Below, piece by piece: positions 44,847-55,700 of a DNA stretch of 64,000 nucleotides; position 1 is the first letter of the stretch; every line of letters begins with the position of its first letter. This stretch comes from Effrenium voratum (lineage: Eukaryota; Sar; Dinophyceae; Suessiales; Symbiodiniaceae). The stretch lies in contig CAUJNA010002713.1 of assembly GCA_963377175.1 (NCBI GenBank), forward strand, positions 535,868 to 599,867. Reading direction: 5' to 3'. The translations under genes were made by a program, and so were the position numbers. The notes below the pieces were generated by a model. It had not been told where the DNA came from. It ran no database searches and saw only the letters and a list, made by a program, of their open reading frames with translations.

Positions 44847-45066
44847 CTGACGACAGCGACCGGATGCGACTTTTTTTTTAGGACCCGTCAGGGGGTGCGG
44901 TCAGGGCCTCCGGTTGCGAATGCGGTTCCTGGCAAAAATAGACCAGATGGCCAGGAGTGAAATCGATTCCGTTGTAAAACCAACAAAAGGAGAAACACAC
45001 ACACACATATTCGGGAGCAAATGGAAGAACAGCTGTATGAGTATGAGTGATATTCAGGTTCCATCT

Positions 45067-45165
45067 GGTTGGTGGTTTGGAGCCGAACTTTGGTGGAAAA
45101 AAGGGGAGGTTGTCCACTTATAACCTTCACAAGAACCAAATCCCAAACCGCTAATCCAAACCACC
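45067..45165. mobile_element. R-family element
   Basis: GGTTGGTGGTTTGGAG to AATCCAAACCACCCAT; the interior is diverged. A half copy lies at 43390-43455. Confidence 0.6.
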
Positions 45166-45619
45166 CATAGGAGTTGCCTGATATATCGGTGGCTCGTCTT
45201 TTTCTCGGGCCCCCCCCGGAATGGCGGGTGTCCTTTTTGGTGTTTCTTTTGAAACCACTTGGGGGACCTCCCAAAACGTTGGCTTTCCTTGCTGTCAAAC
45301 CAGAAACGAAGGGGTACCCTCAAAACAAGACACTATCACACAATCATGTAGCCAGGGTAGCTTCGATTTGGGCAGAATGCAACCATCTTAGACTGAAGGG
45401 GCAACTTTGGAAGACAAGGAGGAGGCCACACTTGCCCAGTGACCCTGGCAACAAAGGGCAGCCCAAATTCTTTTGAAGTTGCCCTTTTTGGGCAAGGAAC
45501 CACAGGAACCCGCCCAAAGGGAGGCGAGGGACGGAAGTAACAAAACAAAAACTAATGGACCTCGAAAAAGCCAAGTACCGAGCCTCAAAAACGACTCAGC
45601 TCAAATCCACGAAAATCTC

Positions 45620-45675
45620 GCTCGCAGATCGACGCCTTCAAGTACGGAAAGTCGCTGGTGAAGGACGCCAGTGAC
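45620..45675 (-). CDS. Exon, SLASFTSDFPYLKASICE
   Basis: CCCAG|G acceptor and GA donor. It reads SLASFTSDFPYLKASICE with 16 of 18 codons ending in C or G. The plus strand gives a similarly open IDAFKYGKSLVKDASDLGA, but its acceptor lacks the G. Strand preference is moderate. Confidence 0.4.
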
Positions 45676-46548
45676 CTGGGAGCTGGAAGCTTCCATGCAC
45701 AGTCCGCGGCGTTTTTGTTGGCTGGAAGAAGAGGGCCCCAGCAAAACACGCTTGTTTGTTTGGCCCGGTGAGTTGAAAACAAAGGGGGACCCCTAAAAAG
45801 CGGAAAAAAAGGAAGTGGGAACTAGCTCTAGCTAAGTCTTCTTTGGGAACAGAAGGGGGTCCCAAGTAAAGGACCTTCGTGACGGTAAGCTTGTTCTACC
45901 TCAGATAGACCGATTTCACACTTCGGTACTAATTGCCATCCGTGCGCCTTTTCCATGCCACCGAAACCCGGGGCGAACGCCGTCCTGTCCACGTTTCGAA
46001 GCCGACGGAGAGGTGAGGAACATGGTCCAACACCAAAATGAGTAGTTCCCTCAAATCAACCCAAAGGGTCCAGCGCACACCCGCAAGCGTGTAGCAAAAA
46101 GTCTCCTTTTAGTTGGGGTCCTGAAACTTGCGTGGGGCAACTTGATAATATCTCTCAGCGTCTTTGTTGCTTGACCCCTTTTCGACTGTTCGACCCCATC
46201 CTGAAAACGGCAGCAAGTTGTCTACCAGCAGATGCATGAAACGGCCAAGCTCACCCGAACTAATCCGCTCATACATGTGGCAAGCACCTTGCCTGCCACA
46301 CACCCGTACACGTTGGTAAGCCCTGACGTGATTCTCATGTGAATGAAGGCCTCCCGATGCGCAAAGCGAAATAGCCAAGGCCTCATTCACCCTTTATTGC
46401 CTTGACTGAACCTGCATATGGTACATAAACGGTGCACCGCTTGCTGCCATCAACATGGGTATGTGTCGTCAAAATAGGGGGCACCACCAAAACGGCAGTT
46501 TTCTCTTTCGGTTTGCACCCTCGCACGCGCGCGCGCACGCAGACCTTC

Positions 46549-46650
46549 ATTTGCTTAAGTCCCTGAAAAACAAAACAACACTCCAGCAGTGATGGACTCC
46601 CTTTAAAACAGCTGGAAGCAAACACATTCGTAAGCAAGTGGACGCAAACA
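46549..46650. mobile_element. E-family element
   Basis: CTTCATTTGCTTAAGTCCCT, AGCAGTGATGGACTCCCTTT, right end GTAAGCAAGTGGACG. Confidence 0.7.
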
Positions 46651-46669
46651 CAACTGTCTGACCGCTGAC

Positions 46670-46733
46670 CTCCCGGACTTTTCTTGCCACGGGACAGCGC
46701 CAGGGACTGAAAGATCGCCGCATCCCGCTCCAT
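46670..46733 (-). CDS. Possible first exon (MERDAAIFQSLALSRGKKSP)
   Basis: An ATG at 46733 is followed by MERDAAIFQSLALSRGKKSP, then GG and a GTCAGC donor. No AG|G acceptor is visible just upstream, so this could be the initiating exon of the gene ending at 41520. Dinoflagellate mRNAs receive a spliced leader in trans, so no promoter motif is expected. Confidence 0.4.
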
Positions 46734-47144
46734 GGCTCGTGCGCAGATCGATCCGCGAATCGATCCGGCAGCATGCGGTGGGCGGTTGGCCGGTTGGCCG
46801 GCCCCGCAGCGAGGGAACCCATTGGTTCTTGGGGCTCATCATTTTGGTTCTGTTTCTGGGGGCTATCAAAGTGGTTGTTTCCCTTTCACCTACCACTTGG
46901 GGCGCTAGGGGCTGACTTTGATGATAGTAGACCAACAAGGCCAGCCATGCGTGTTGGGACTGGTTGATTAGACCCCGTTTTTGTTGCTTCCCCCACTTCA
47001 GGGGTCTTGCAGAAAGAGGAAGCTAGTTTTTCCTTCATGGGCCTAAGATTGAATTGGTTTAGTCAAGTACCCATTATCCAAAGCTATAAGACGCACTAAA
47101 CATTGACATATTTAGCCCCCAGGGTTGGCGTAAGTTGGTCTCAC

Positions 47145-47247
47145 CTGCTTTGACCTCCGTGGGGATCGCTGCTGCTGGAATGGCGGAGTTGTGACTGGCG
47201 CTTGCCAGCAGAAACTGTCCGAGCGGAAGCAAAAGGTCGAGTCCGAC
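47145..47247 (-). CDS. Exon with strong donor; frame ambiguous
   Basis: The donor AAGCAG|GTGAGA is close to consensus and the acceptor may be GAAAG|G at 47247. One frame reads SDSFCWQAPVTTPPFQQQRS; another reads ASASHNSAIPAAAIPTEVKA. If the exon starts later, the second is possible. No family. Confidence 0.35.
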
Positions 47248-47262
47248 CTTTCGTAGGTTTAT

Positions 47263-47384
47263 CTAGCTCCTCCAGTAGAGAGGTTAGAATAAGGGTGCCA
47301 ACTTGTTTTTCTGTTTTGTCTATTTTAGTAGGGGAACCCTCCTTCCAAAAAGGGTATATAAAAGGGCACTACTGCGGGACCTAG
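47263..47384. mobile_element. D-family element, full length
   Basis: CTAGCTCCTCCAGTAGAGAG to CACTACTGCGGGACCTAG. It lies 16 bp upstream (minus sense) of the exon at 47145-47247. Confidence 0.75.
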
Positions 47385-47569
47385 TTAATGGAACAGCCCA
47401 GGCCGATTGCTTCTTCGGGGACAGGCCAGGGTCACACCAAAAACCAGCCCGGTACAAGAATGGTTCCAGGGGTGTCAGGGGTATCATGTCCCAGTTGTCT
47501 TTGTCGAACCTGGAAATAGAAGGCTCAATTTTGGGGACTTGTTTGACCAAACACCGAGCTTTCCTCAGA

Positions 47570-47670
47570 TCCCCTGCGAAACGTTTGACTTGTAGTGGGT
47601 TAAATGGAAACCCCCACTGAACCCCAAAAAAAGAAAACAAAAAACCTACAGAGACGGCTGGCACCACCAA
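47570..47670. mobile_element. A-family element
   Basis: GATCCCCTGCGAAACGTTTG and GTGGGTTAAATGGAAACC are recognisable; the right half is diverged. Confidence 0.6.
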
Positions 47671-47749
47671 GAAGATATGCCAAACATGGAAAACTACAAG
47701 GTCAGGTCCAGTCGATCTGCTTTGGTTGCAACTGAGAAATGCTTCAAAG

Positions 47750-47855
47750 TTTCATTTAAGTCCCCTGGACAAACATCAGAACATGTTTGCACTAGTGATA
47801 GATCCCCTCTAACACCAACAGGGCAAATAAGCATGTTCATTCCAGCAAATGGAAG
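47750..47855. mobile_element. E-family element, left end diverged
   Basis: ACTAGTGATAGATCCCCTCT..CCAGCAAATGGAAG. Confidence 0.6.
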
Positions 47856-47974
47856 GACATCTTCCTGTCTCCTGACCCCTAAAAAAAAATGGGCCATTGA
47901 CCAACCATCACTTTGGGCAATGAACCCCATTTCTTGAGGGTCGGAAGGAGACTCCAGGTTGATTTGCTTTTCTC

Positions 47975-48022
47975 CTGCGGCAGCTCCCGGCCAGCGAAGA
48001 AGAAGCGAAGGCCGCTGGCCTC
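47975..48022 (-). CDS. Micro-exon, EASGLRFFFAGRELPQ
   Basis: A 48-bp phase-0 exon with a GTCAG|G acceptor and a GA donor. It encodes EASGLRFFFAGRELPQ. LRFFFAGRELPQ resembles the RLIFAGKELED segment of ubiquitin-like domains (beta3 to beta4), but a 16-residue match cannot prove it. The plus strand is open as well. Confidence 0.4.
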
Positions 48023-48623
48023 CTGACGGCTCGCTGAGTAGCCCCAGCAACCCCAAAGGACAAGTTGAAGGAGCCCAATTTGCTGGGAGCCCTAGCATGA
48101 GTAAACAACCTACAACCTACAAACCCGGAAAAAAAATGCCAACAACAGTGAAACTGGCTGTTCGAGGGAAAACCGGGCCCCTCAAAAAGGGTACCGAGCC
48201 TCATTGTTCAAACCAGCCTGGAGGAGGGTACGTCCGACAAGTGGCTTAGTGTTCAATTGCCTTGGGTTGGCATCTTGAAACAATCGATTCGGAGGGATCC
48301 TCAGGGTGCGGTCGTCACTTACCTGAGGCACCCGTTTAAGGACCCTCCCACTCATAAACATGGAAGTGCGCAAAGACATGTCAACGACATGTGCAAAACG
48401 AGGGTACAGTTGTCCAAATTGTGTGTGTGCACTTACACATGAGGCGGGAGGGGCTTGAGCGTGTTGCTAAGACTCTCGGCTGAAAAGGGAAAAGGTGAAT
48501 GTCACCTTCGTATTTGTCTGGAGGACAACGCCAATCAGGGCGCCCCTTGTTTGGGGACTAATTTATTTTGCGGGGATTCCTCAGCTTGGTATACAGCCCA
48601 AAAAGGATGTTGGACTCCCCTAA

Positions 48624-48745
48624 CTCAGTTGTTCAGTGACCCTGGAAAAGAAGGGAGCCCTTTTTGGGGCTTGGACCATTTTTAGCGGGGCCACCCCCCC
48701 AACAAAAAAAGAAAGAAAAAGAATGGGTGCCACTGAACAACTGAG
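48624..48745. mobile_element. H-family element (CTCAGTTGTTCAGTG TIR)
   Basis: CTCAGTTGTTCAGTGACCCT to GTGCCACTGAACAACTGAG, perfect 15-bp TIRs. Confidence 0.8.
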
Positions 48746-48774
48746 GGCATGGAGAAAACTTGGCTGTTCCTTTT

Positions 48775-49070
48775 CCGATCCCCTGAAAGTGACTAACTTT
48801 TGGTGGGTTAAATGGGCACCAAACCACTAAACCACTGAGAAAGCCCTGGGCTCTTTGGCTAGGTGAAGCTGGAGCTCGGGAACTGGAGATGGAACGGAAG
48901 GTGGGCCCCTAGAAACGGCCGCGCCCGTTGAAAGGGCTGTCCGTTTTCAGATCCCCTGCTAAAAGGTGAACTAGTGGGTGACATGGACATCCAACCACTA
49001 AACGCTTAAAAGCCAAAAAGCCAAAAAAAAGCTAAGGAACCGGGATGCCTGGGAGCCACCCGAGCTAAAA
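48775..49070. mobile_element. Two A-family elements
   Basis: Copies at about 48775-48840 and 48945-49070, each with GATCCCCTG.. and CCACTAAAC.. blocks. Confidence 0.65.
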
Positions 49071-49483
49071 TGCGGGTAACAAATGCATCGGTTCCTTTCA
49101 ACTTCCGGAAGCAAGCCCAAGAAGGGCCACCTGAGACCGGAAGATTCCACCACAGAGGCGAAGCAACGCAGATCTCAACTTTCCGCCATGCCGTATTGGC
49201 TCAAGCCATACCGTAGGGACTACTCTGGGAGGAATCAATCTCAACAAAGCCTGAACCAGAAGAAGAACAAACAAAAACAGAGACCAACATGGACATTCTT
49301 TCTAGCTCATGGGCCTTAAACATGTTGAAAGCTGAGCTTTCGACAACCGCGAACTTCCTAAGAGGGCTGGCCAACCAAAAGTAAGCAAACATGTTGTAAA
49401 CCAAAATGGTCCACGCGCCAAAAAGTGACCAGAGTCCATGAACTCAGGTCCCAAAGTCCCAGCCCTTCCCTTTGGGACCGGTT

Positions 49484-49525
49484 TTGTGTCTCCGCCTGCG
49501 GCTTCGTGCGGGGGCCGAAGGACTG
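49484..49525 (-). CDS. Weak exon candidate (SFGPRTKPQAETQN)
   Basis: A pyrimidine-rich tract ends in CCTCAG and the frame reads SFGPRTKPQAETQN. It lacks the AG|G context of other exons and the end is unclear. Confidence 0.25.
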
Positions 49526-49889
49526 AGGCCCGGAGGACCGGGGAGCCAAACCAAAAAGCCCCGAAAAAAGATGAGGCATGGTATATCCAGTACGTGAAAT
49601 CGACTCCTGTAAAACCTACAGGGAAAACAAATGGAAGCACTCAGGAAACAACAAACACTTCCAGTGGCACATCCCCTGGAAAAAAACCACCAGTTTGTTT
49701 GCTAAAGCCAAAATAAAAAAGAGACACATTTTCAGCCAGTGGAACTCACTGGCTGAGTGGAAGGCCCAAAAAAGTACCCAAACTTTATATGCTTGCCACT
49801 AAAATGGCAACCAAACCCAAAAAGTTTTTAAAGTTCATGAGCTCAGGAAGTGAGGGCAACCAGAACCATTTTCGCACCATTCCGATGAC

Positions 49890-49972
49890 CTCCCACCCCG
49901 CCGAAGCCGAACCTCCGTGCCTGGGCCAAGCTGAAGCCCACCGAGTCCGCCGCCAGACCACTCAAAAGGTCC
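49890..49972 (-). CDS. Exon candidate, DLLSGLAADSVGFSLAQARR; strand uncertain
   Basis: CTCCAG|G acceptor and GTCATC donor on the minus strand. It reads DLLSGLAADSVGFSLAQARR then FGFGG. The plus strand has an equally biased frame (RAWAKLKPTESAARPLKRSL) without an AG|G acceptor. Minus is preferred for splice sites. Confidence 0.4.
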
Positions 49973-50445
49973 CTGGAGAGGCGCGTCTGTCGCTACAAGT
50001 GGTTTCAACGCCTGTCTAAGCAGCTGAAACTGCTTCTACGTTTTTTTCTTCCCCTTTCTTTATTGCCAAGCAAACTATTGGTTTCAAAGGGGATGTGTCA
50101 CTTCTGGAAGTGTTTCTTCTTGTTTTTCAGCGGGCTGAAGCAAATGGGGGTTGGGTTTGCAGTGCTTCCATTCGGTTTCCCTGTTGATTCTAAAGGAAAT
50201 CGATTTCACTACTGGATATACATGTCACCCTTCTGTGATCTGAAGCGATTCTCCATTTCCCAACTGGCGAAGCAGAACGTGGGTACCAACATCTTGACAC
50301 CTCATCTTGGACTAAGGGTACACAAGCCATAGTGACGTCGAATTCTGTTTCATATTTCTTTGGTTGCTGTTGACCCCGTGGGTTCAATGGAAAACCAACT
50401 TCATTTCAACAACAAGACAAAGTCTAAAAAGAACCCACCCAATAG

Positions 50446-51470
50446 CACCATGTTGATTCTACCCAGGTTTGTTGAAAAGAGCTTTGCAGGAAGCCCCAGT
50501 GAATGAGAGGGCATGAGCTAGCGGCTCACGTTAGAGGATCATAGGTGAGTTCGTACGGGTGTGCCTGTTCTTTTCCGGGCGTCCAATTTTGGTTGGCTCC
50601 AAAGGGAAACCAAAAGAAAAAACCCGCCATTTAGCAGGGTTTGAAATTTCCGAGGTTGAATCACATTTTGGACACATCCAAGTTAAAGGTCCAACTCCTG
50701 CAATTTGAAAGTAACTCCACTCGCACTTTGACCAAAGACACCCCCAGCCTTTGCGTGACCAAAGCGATCCCTTTCAAGGTTGCGCCTGTTTGGTTGGCTT
50801 TTAAGGGAAACCAAATTCTGTTGGTGCAGGGCTTCCTGAGTCTTGTTGGGATTTCGCTGTTCTTGACAAGCTGGTTTCGGTTTCTTCTTGTTTGGTTCTG
50901 TTCAAAACACGGACTCATTTGAGTCATACTCAAAGTTGGGTTCAAATGGTCGATCCCCAGAGCGATCAAAAGAATGAAGAAGGCGGCCACAGCTATGTAT
51001 GGTTGGGATTGTCCCTTACTAACCTTCATCTACCCGGGTTGTGATTGTGGCTCATTTGGGTTTGTCTCAAGACAGAGGAGCTGAACAATGTGTGGTTTCC
51101 TGTTGGTTTCCCTTCAACACCAACTGACATGGGGCAAGTACTCTCAAACAAGACAGCCCCCCCCCCAATTTAGAGGCAAATCCATTTGGGGTTGTCAACG
51201 CAAGGATACCCCAACAACTGTTGGAATTTCGATTTGGCTCTCCTTTAAAACCAAGGTAGAACAGGGTACCAACTGCAGAAACACATAATAGAAACCCCGC
51301 ATGAATAAATCTCTGGTGATTGAATATGTTACCCCCTTTTTAATTGGCATCCGGATCACTCTTGAGAGAACACCAAACTATTGATAGGACGGGTTCTACT
51401 TAGACCTGGGGTCAACATGAATATGAATAGATCAGTGGATTGGTAAAAAAAGGTAGCCCAACTGATTTTA
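50446..51470. other. Gap without a supported gene
   Basis: An L-family copy at 50923-51063 and AAGGGAAACCAAAAGG blocks (a recurrent repeat motif) at about 50600 and 50800. Nothing coding is recognised. Confidence 0.4.
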
Positions 51471-51745
51471 TTCCCCACTAACACGACCTTCCCAAACCAT
51501 CAAAAAGTGACGATCATGTTCGAGTTCCGGAACTAAGTCCGAACGTTTCATTTCCCACTAAAACGGTCCAAACCCAAAAGTGACTAAAGTCCGAACTTGA
51601 CATTTCCCACTAAAATGGCAACCAAACTAAAACAGTCTCCCCAACAGTGACGATCAAGTCCTAACTTTTCATTTCCCCCTAAAATGGTCTCCCCAAGCCA
51701 TCAAGAAGCGCCCATCGAATCCGGGTTGCGGAGCGCAGGCAGTGA
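51470..51745. mobile_element. Cluster of degraded I-family units
   Basis: The block TTTCCCACTAAAATGGTC..AAAGTGAC(TAAAG)TCCGAAC recurs about four times, each about 60-70 bp. It looks like a tandem array of I-type interiors. Confidence 0.6.
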
Positions 51746-52056
51746 GATCTCGACACAAAAAACTCCGGTGGCTTCCAAAACGAGCGCAACCATAGGTGCC
51801 CGTTTAGGGGAAACAGATGGATATCCCTGGTAGATGATTAAACCACCAGGTAAACCAGGAATCGCCCAACCGATTTTTCAACCAACACAACCAAAAAGGA
51901 CACCTATGCTCTCATGATCATTTCTAGGCTGCAAAAAAGGGACCCCAGCAAATGGTGTTATCTTTTTTTTGCCTGGTGAGTGGAAAACAAAGGGACTCCA
52001 CCCCAAAAATGCGAAACGAAAACTGTGAGACGAGAGCTCCAGGGCCTGAGGCTCAC

Positions 52057-52103
52057 CCGCAGCTCCGGGTCCAGGAAGACGAAGCGCCGGCGCCCGCAAA
52101 GTC
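52057..52103 (-). CDS. Short exon, RRRFVFLDPELR
   Basis: GCGAG|G acceptor and GTGAGC donor. It encodes LCGRRRFVFLDPELR with all codons ending in C or G. It lies directly beside the long poly-G tract, which on this strand forms a poly-C pyrimidine tract before the acceptor. No family. Confidence 0.45.
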
Positions 52104-52116
52104 CTCGCTAAGGCGG

Positions 52117-52213
52117 TTGGGGGGGGGGTGGGGGGGTGGGGGGGGGGGGGGGGTGGGGGGGTGGGGGGGTGGGGGGGGGGAGGTGGGGGGGGGGGGGGTG
52201 GGGGGGGGGTGGA
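52117..52213. repeat. Poly-G tract with TGGGGGG interruptions
   Basis: About 97 bp of nearly pure G on the plus strand. On the minus strand it forms the pyrimidine tract before the exon at 52057-52103. Confidence 0.95.
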
Positions 52214-53606
52214 TGAGAGACTTCGGGTCTGGGTTTTGATATGTAGCTAGTACAGGGTGTCTAGGATGTCCCCTGTGAATCACCTCAAAGGGGCACTTAA
52301 TTCAAATTGGCGACCACAGGCAATACTTGAGCCACCCAAATAAGGAAGCCCCAGGACCCGTGCTTATAATTATACAAGGCCGAAATAAGGGGCATCTATA
52401 CGACATGTGCACATACAAACGTACATACATACATAATCATACATGTGTGTTTCCTTTCGTCAGCCTTTGAACCACCCAGCCACATTGTGTTTTCATGTGG
52501 TGCGGTGCCCTCATGATGTTTGGCGACCCCCAAACACACCCGCAATGCAGAGATTGCGGGTCATGAGTGGCATGATGCACTTTTAGGAGGCCGGTGGCCT
52601 ACCCCAAAAAAACTGCGGAAACCAAAAAACACCCATAGAAATCCCAAGAAGACGCGTAGGAAACTCGAAACAAACCGTAGGAAACACGCAAAAACCGGGT
52701 GCACGACTCCAGTTTTTGACTCGACCGCATGTAAGCCAAAAAGAGGAGCGAGGTTACCCCGCCTCAGTCGAATCGAAGAACACCCAAAAAGACTGTACGT
52801 CAAACAAAAGCTGTTGTCTCCAATGTTCATGTTTTTTTTAAAGGATCTCCAAAATAATCCTTCCGCGGACTCCTCTGGCCGTCAGAGTGTACTGCTGTGC
52901 AGATCTACGAGGAGCTCCCACCAGCTCATTTTAGGAGGGGGGGGTCTTTTCGGCTTGCCTTTCGCAAAGTTTTGCTCCCTTGTCGCCCCAAATCAGCAAC
53001 TGGGCCAGACTGCGAAAAGCTAACTTCTTGAATACCCGCATCTGTATATTCGGAATCATGGCTTTTCTTGCCGCTTGAAAGAAACTACGAAGCAAGACAC
53101 GCAAAAGGTCTTGCCCTGACCCAGATACAAAGGGGTTGACCTTTCGGAAGATGGAACAAATTGGACCAACACAGAAAACAACGAAAAGGTCCAAAGGTCG
53201 GGCAAGCGAGGCCAAGGCAAAAGGTCAAACGCGACGGACATGAAGGGAACGCAGTCCAGGAACTAAAGGCTGTTGGCATTTTGATGAACATGGACCAACC
53301 AGGGAAACGAAAGGGTGTAGGATAGTGATTGTTGATTGCACAATTGTATATGAAAGTTTGGCTTAGGACCTACGGGCTTTATTTGTTGAATACGGTTCAA
53401 GTCTATTGGCAGGGGGGCAGAATCACCAGCAAGGGACACGCTGACAAAACAAAGCAGGGGGGTGCGTACGCACGGCCCGCGTCATAACTACCAGGGGATC
53501 GGCAATTTATCTGCGAGTAGTGCGCTGGAGAAAGGTGTCCCCCAACTCCATAGACTTCGTCTTGGCAAAATGGAACCATACATGGAACTCCAGAATTTAC
53601 ACCCTT

Positions 53607-53709
53607 GCCTAGAGAGGTTAGAACCAGGGTACCTTTTTCGGTAGTCTATTTTGGTAGGGGGACCCTCCCCCAAAAAAGGGGAGAGAAAGGGCACTACTGG
53701 GGGACCTAG
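53607..53709. mobile_element. D-family element, left end truncated
   Basis: Begins CCTAGAGAGGTTAGAACC; the right TIR is complete. Confidence 0.7.
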
Positions 53710-53746
53710 TTGCGCAATTCCATTTTTCAGAGGGTGGGGATGGTCT

Positions 53747-53809
53747 TCAACGAGCGCTGCATGCCGAGATGCCGATGAAGGTCAAGCGGACCTTCACCTC
53801 AGCTGGCTC
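53747..53809 (-). CDS. Possible terminal exon (EPAEVKVRLTFIGISACSAR*)
   Basis: CTTCAG|G acceptor and an in-frame TGA after EPAEVKVRLTFIGISACSAR. The plus strand also offers an exon with stop (ALHAEMPMKVKRTFTSAGS*) behind an AG|G site, so strand is not settled. Confidence 0.3.
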   Translation of the reverse strand, partial: EPAEVKVRLTFIGISACSAR

Positions 53810-53870
53810 CTGAAGCGCGCATGCGGCGCATGCCCAGCCCGGGCGCCCGGGCTCTGAACCAAAAGAAGAT

Positions 53871-53977
53871 CCTTCCATTTGCTTAAGACCCCTGGGAAAA
53901 CATATTTCTAGTAGTGATAGATTCCCTTTAAAACCAACAAGGGGAAACTAACACATATTCTCAACCAAATGGAAGAA
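53871..53977. mobile_element. E-family element, well preserved
   Basis: CTTCCATTTGCTTAAGACCC to CTCAACCAAATGGAAG. Confidence 0.75.
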
Positions 53978-54655
53978 TACAATTACCCACATATGCAACA
54001 TATTTCTGTGGGGGAAGTGGTTTGAGTTGAGCTCGGGTTAGAGAAGGGGGGCGGGGCGCGGGGCATAGGGGAGGACAGGAAAACCAAGGCCGGTTTCCCG
54101 TTGGCGTGCAATACTTATCGGCCAAATAAACACACGCAACGGAATTCGGCAAAAGGAGCAACCTTGATTTCTGTGTTTCCCTGTCACATGTTTTTCCTGC
54201 GGACGCCTTGTTCGGGCGATAGATGTCTTGGCTGCCCCGGCCAATATGCCAGCCATGTTCGAAACGGTGGCCGTGATTCCCTGAAAAACACACCCAATAA
54301 TGGTCTAAACGGATTCTCTACCAACAGCAAACGGATTGGGACATCGGTCGGCATGCGAGAAACACTAAACAATGGGGTGGCCCATGAAACGATCCCGGAA
54401 ACTCGCGTACTCAGTGGACAGCGCCTGGAAAACGTGACACAACTTGGTGTTTGCCGCAAAAAATCTAGGGGTTGATACCTTGTCCATTCTTTTCAACGAT
54501 CGTTCTTTTCCAAAACCGGCTGTTTCCTCAGGGTTTTGGGTGGCTTTTAGAAAGAAGCACCCCTGGAAAGAATGGACATGGATTTTACCCCTAGAAAAAT
54601 GGTACGCCGAAGATTTAGAGCATCCCGAAACTTGAGGAAAGTTAGCTAATTACAT

Positions 54656-54815
54656 CTCGGTTGCTTTCTGCTCCGCTGCTTAAAGTGCAACTTTTAGTGA
54701 CTTAATGAAAACCCCATTAGTTGGGGAAAAATAAAAGTCCTAACATCCAAGCAACATGCACCAAAGATGTTTTTCTTCAACTGGGGTGATTTCCCTTTCA
54801 GAGTAGTTTGAGGGT
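54656..54815. mobile_element. B-family element, long form
   Basis: Same blocks and ends as 25578-25748. Confidence 0.75.
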
Positions 54816-54892
54816 CCAGGCACACTTTTCGGCAAGGCATGCACCAACAAAAATCATGAGGTGCGGTAGGATGCTTCCTCGGAACCCCTGCT

Positions 54893-54985
54893 TCAACTGA
54901 CGTCCTTGGACAACTCGGGCGGCGGGGTGTCAGCCTCAGCCGCAGAAGCAAGGCCAGAAAGGCGAGACGTGGATGGGCGAAATCC
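54893..54985 (-). CDS. Possible terminal exon (..AAEADTPPPELSKDVS*)
   Basis: ACCAAG|G acceptor, 93 bp in phase 0 ending in TGA. It reads GFRPSTSRLSGLASAAEADT then PPPELSKDVS. The first part overlaps the J-family copy's edge. The plus strand is also open. Confidence 0.3.
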   Translation of the reverse strand, partial: GFRPSTSRLSGLASAAEADTPPPELSKDVS

Positions 54986-55341
54986 CTTGGTTGCTGCAAA
55001 AAGTTGTTCTTTCTCCTTTTTTTTTGGGGGGGTTAGTGGAAAACACTTTTTATTTCCAGAAAAGTTAAAGTCTAAAGATGCAACCCAATAGCAGTCGAGT
55101 CATGGGGCACTGTAGTTTGTTTGTTTTTGCCGGGGAATCATCGCTCCAGGGTTTCTGCACGGTGGTGCGAGAAGCGGATTTCGCCACCATCCACAGAATT
55201 GCAAATGAAATAAGCCCCTGCGGATATCCATCTTACAGCGGCAAGGGGCTGGTTGTTTCAACACAACTTGCCCACCCCCGGTCTTGAAAATGTGCTCCGC
55301 CGTCAAACATCACCACCCCACTAAAAGAACTTTCAAATCAA

Positions 55342-55474
55342 ATCCTGTGGATGGACACAATCCTGCACCACCTATATAAGAAACCCCTGAGTGATGATTC
55401 CCACGTAAATACCAACAATCAATGGTTTCAGCCATGGTATCTTAGGTGGTGCGAAATGCAGTTCGTCCATACAG
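55342..55474. mobile_element. C-family element
   Basis: TCCTGTGGATGGACACAATC to GCAGTTCGTCCATACAG. A fragment lies at 55160-55201. Confidence 0.7.
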
Positions 55475-55597
55475 GCCGTTCCAAAAGCTGATGTCCGCAC
55501 CCACCCGAGGAAAATGCATGAGCTTGTTGGACTTCTGCTCAAGGGCAAACTTGAAGGGGCTCGTGATTCTGCTGCTTCCGGGCAAAGACCGTTCATC

Positions 55598-55700
55598 TTC
55601 CATTTGGATAAGGCCCCAGGAAAAAACAAAAGTCCAGTGCTGATGATTTCCTTATAAAACCAACAAGGGAAAATAAACAATATTCTTAAGCGAATGGAGG
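55598..55700. mobile_element. E-family element
   Basis: CTTCCATTTGGATAAGGCCC to CTTAAGCGAATGGAG. Related copies: 29283-29375, 42232-42322, 43668-43745, 59515-59610. Confidence 0.7.

Noticed and set aside
48950..49300. Possible exon around 49090-49200 on either strand
   Set aside because: Several frames are open, but no AG|G acceptor with a matching donor could be found.
52053..52283. Pro-rich and Gly-rich ORFs
   Set aside because: They come from the poly-G tract.
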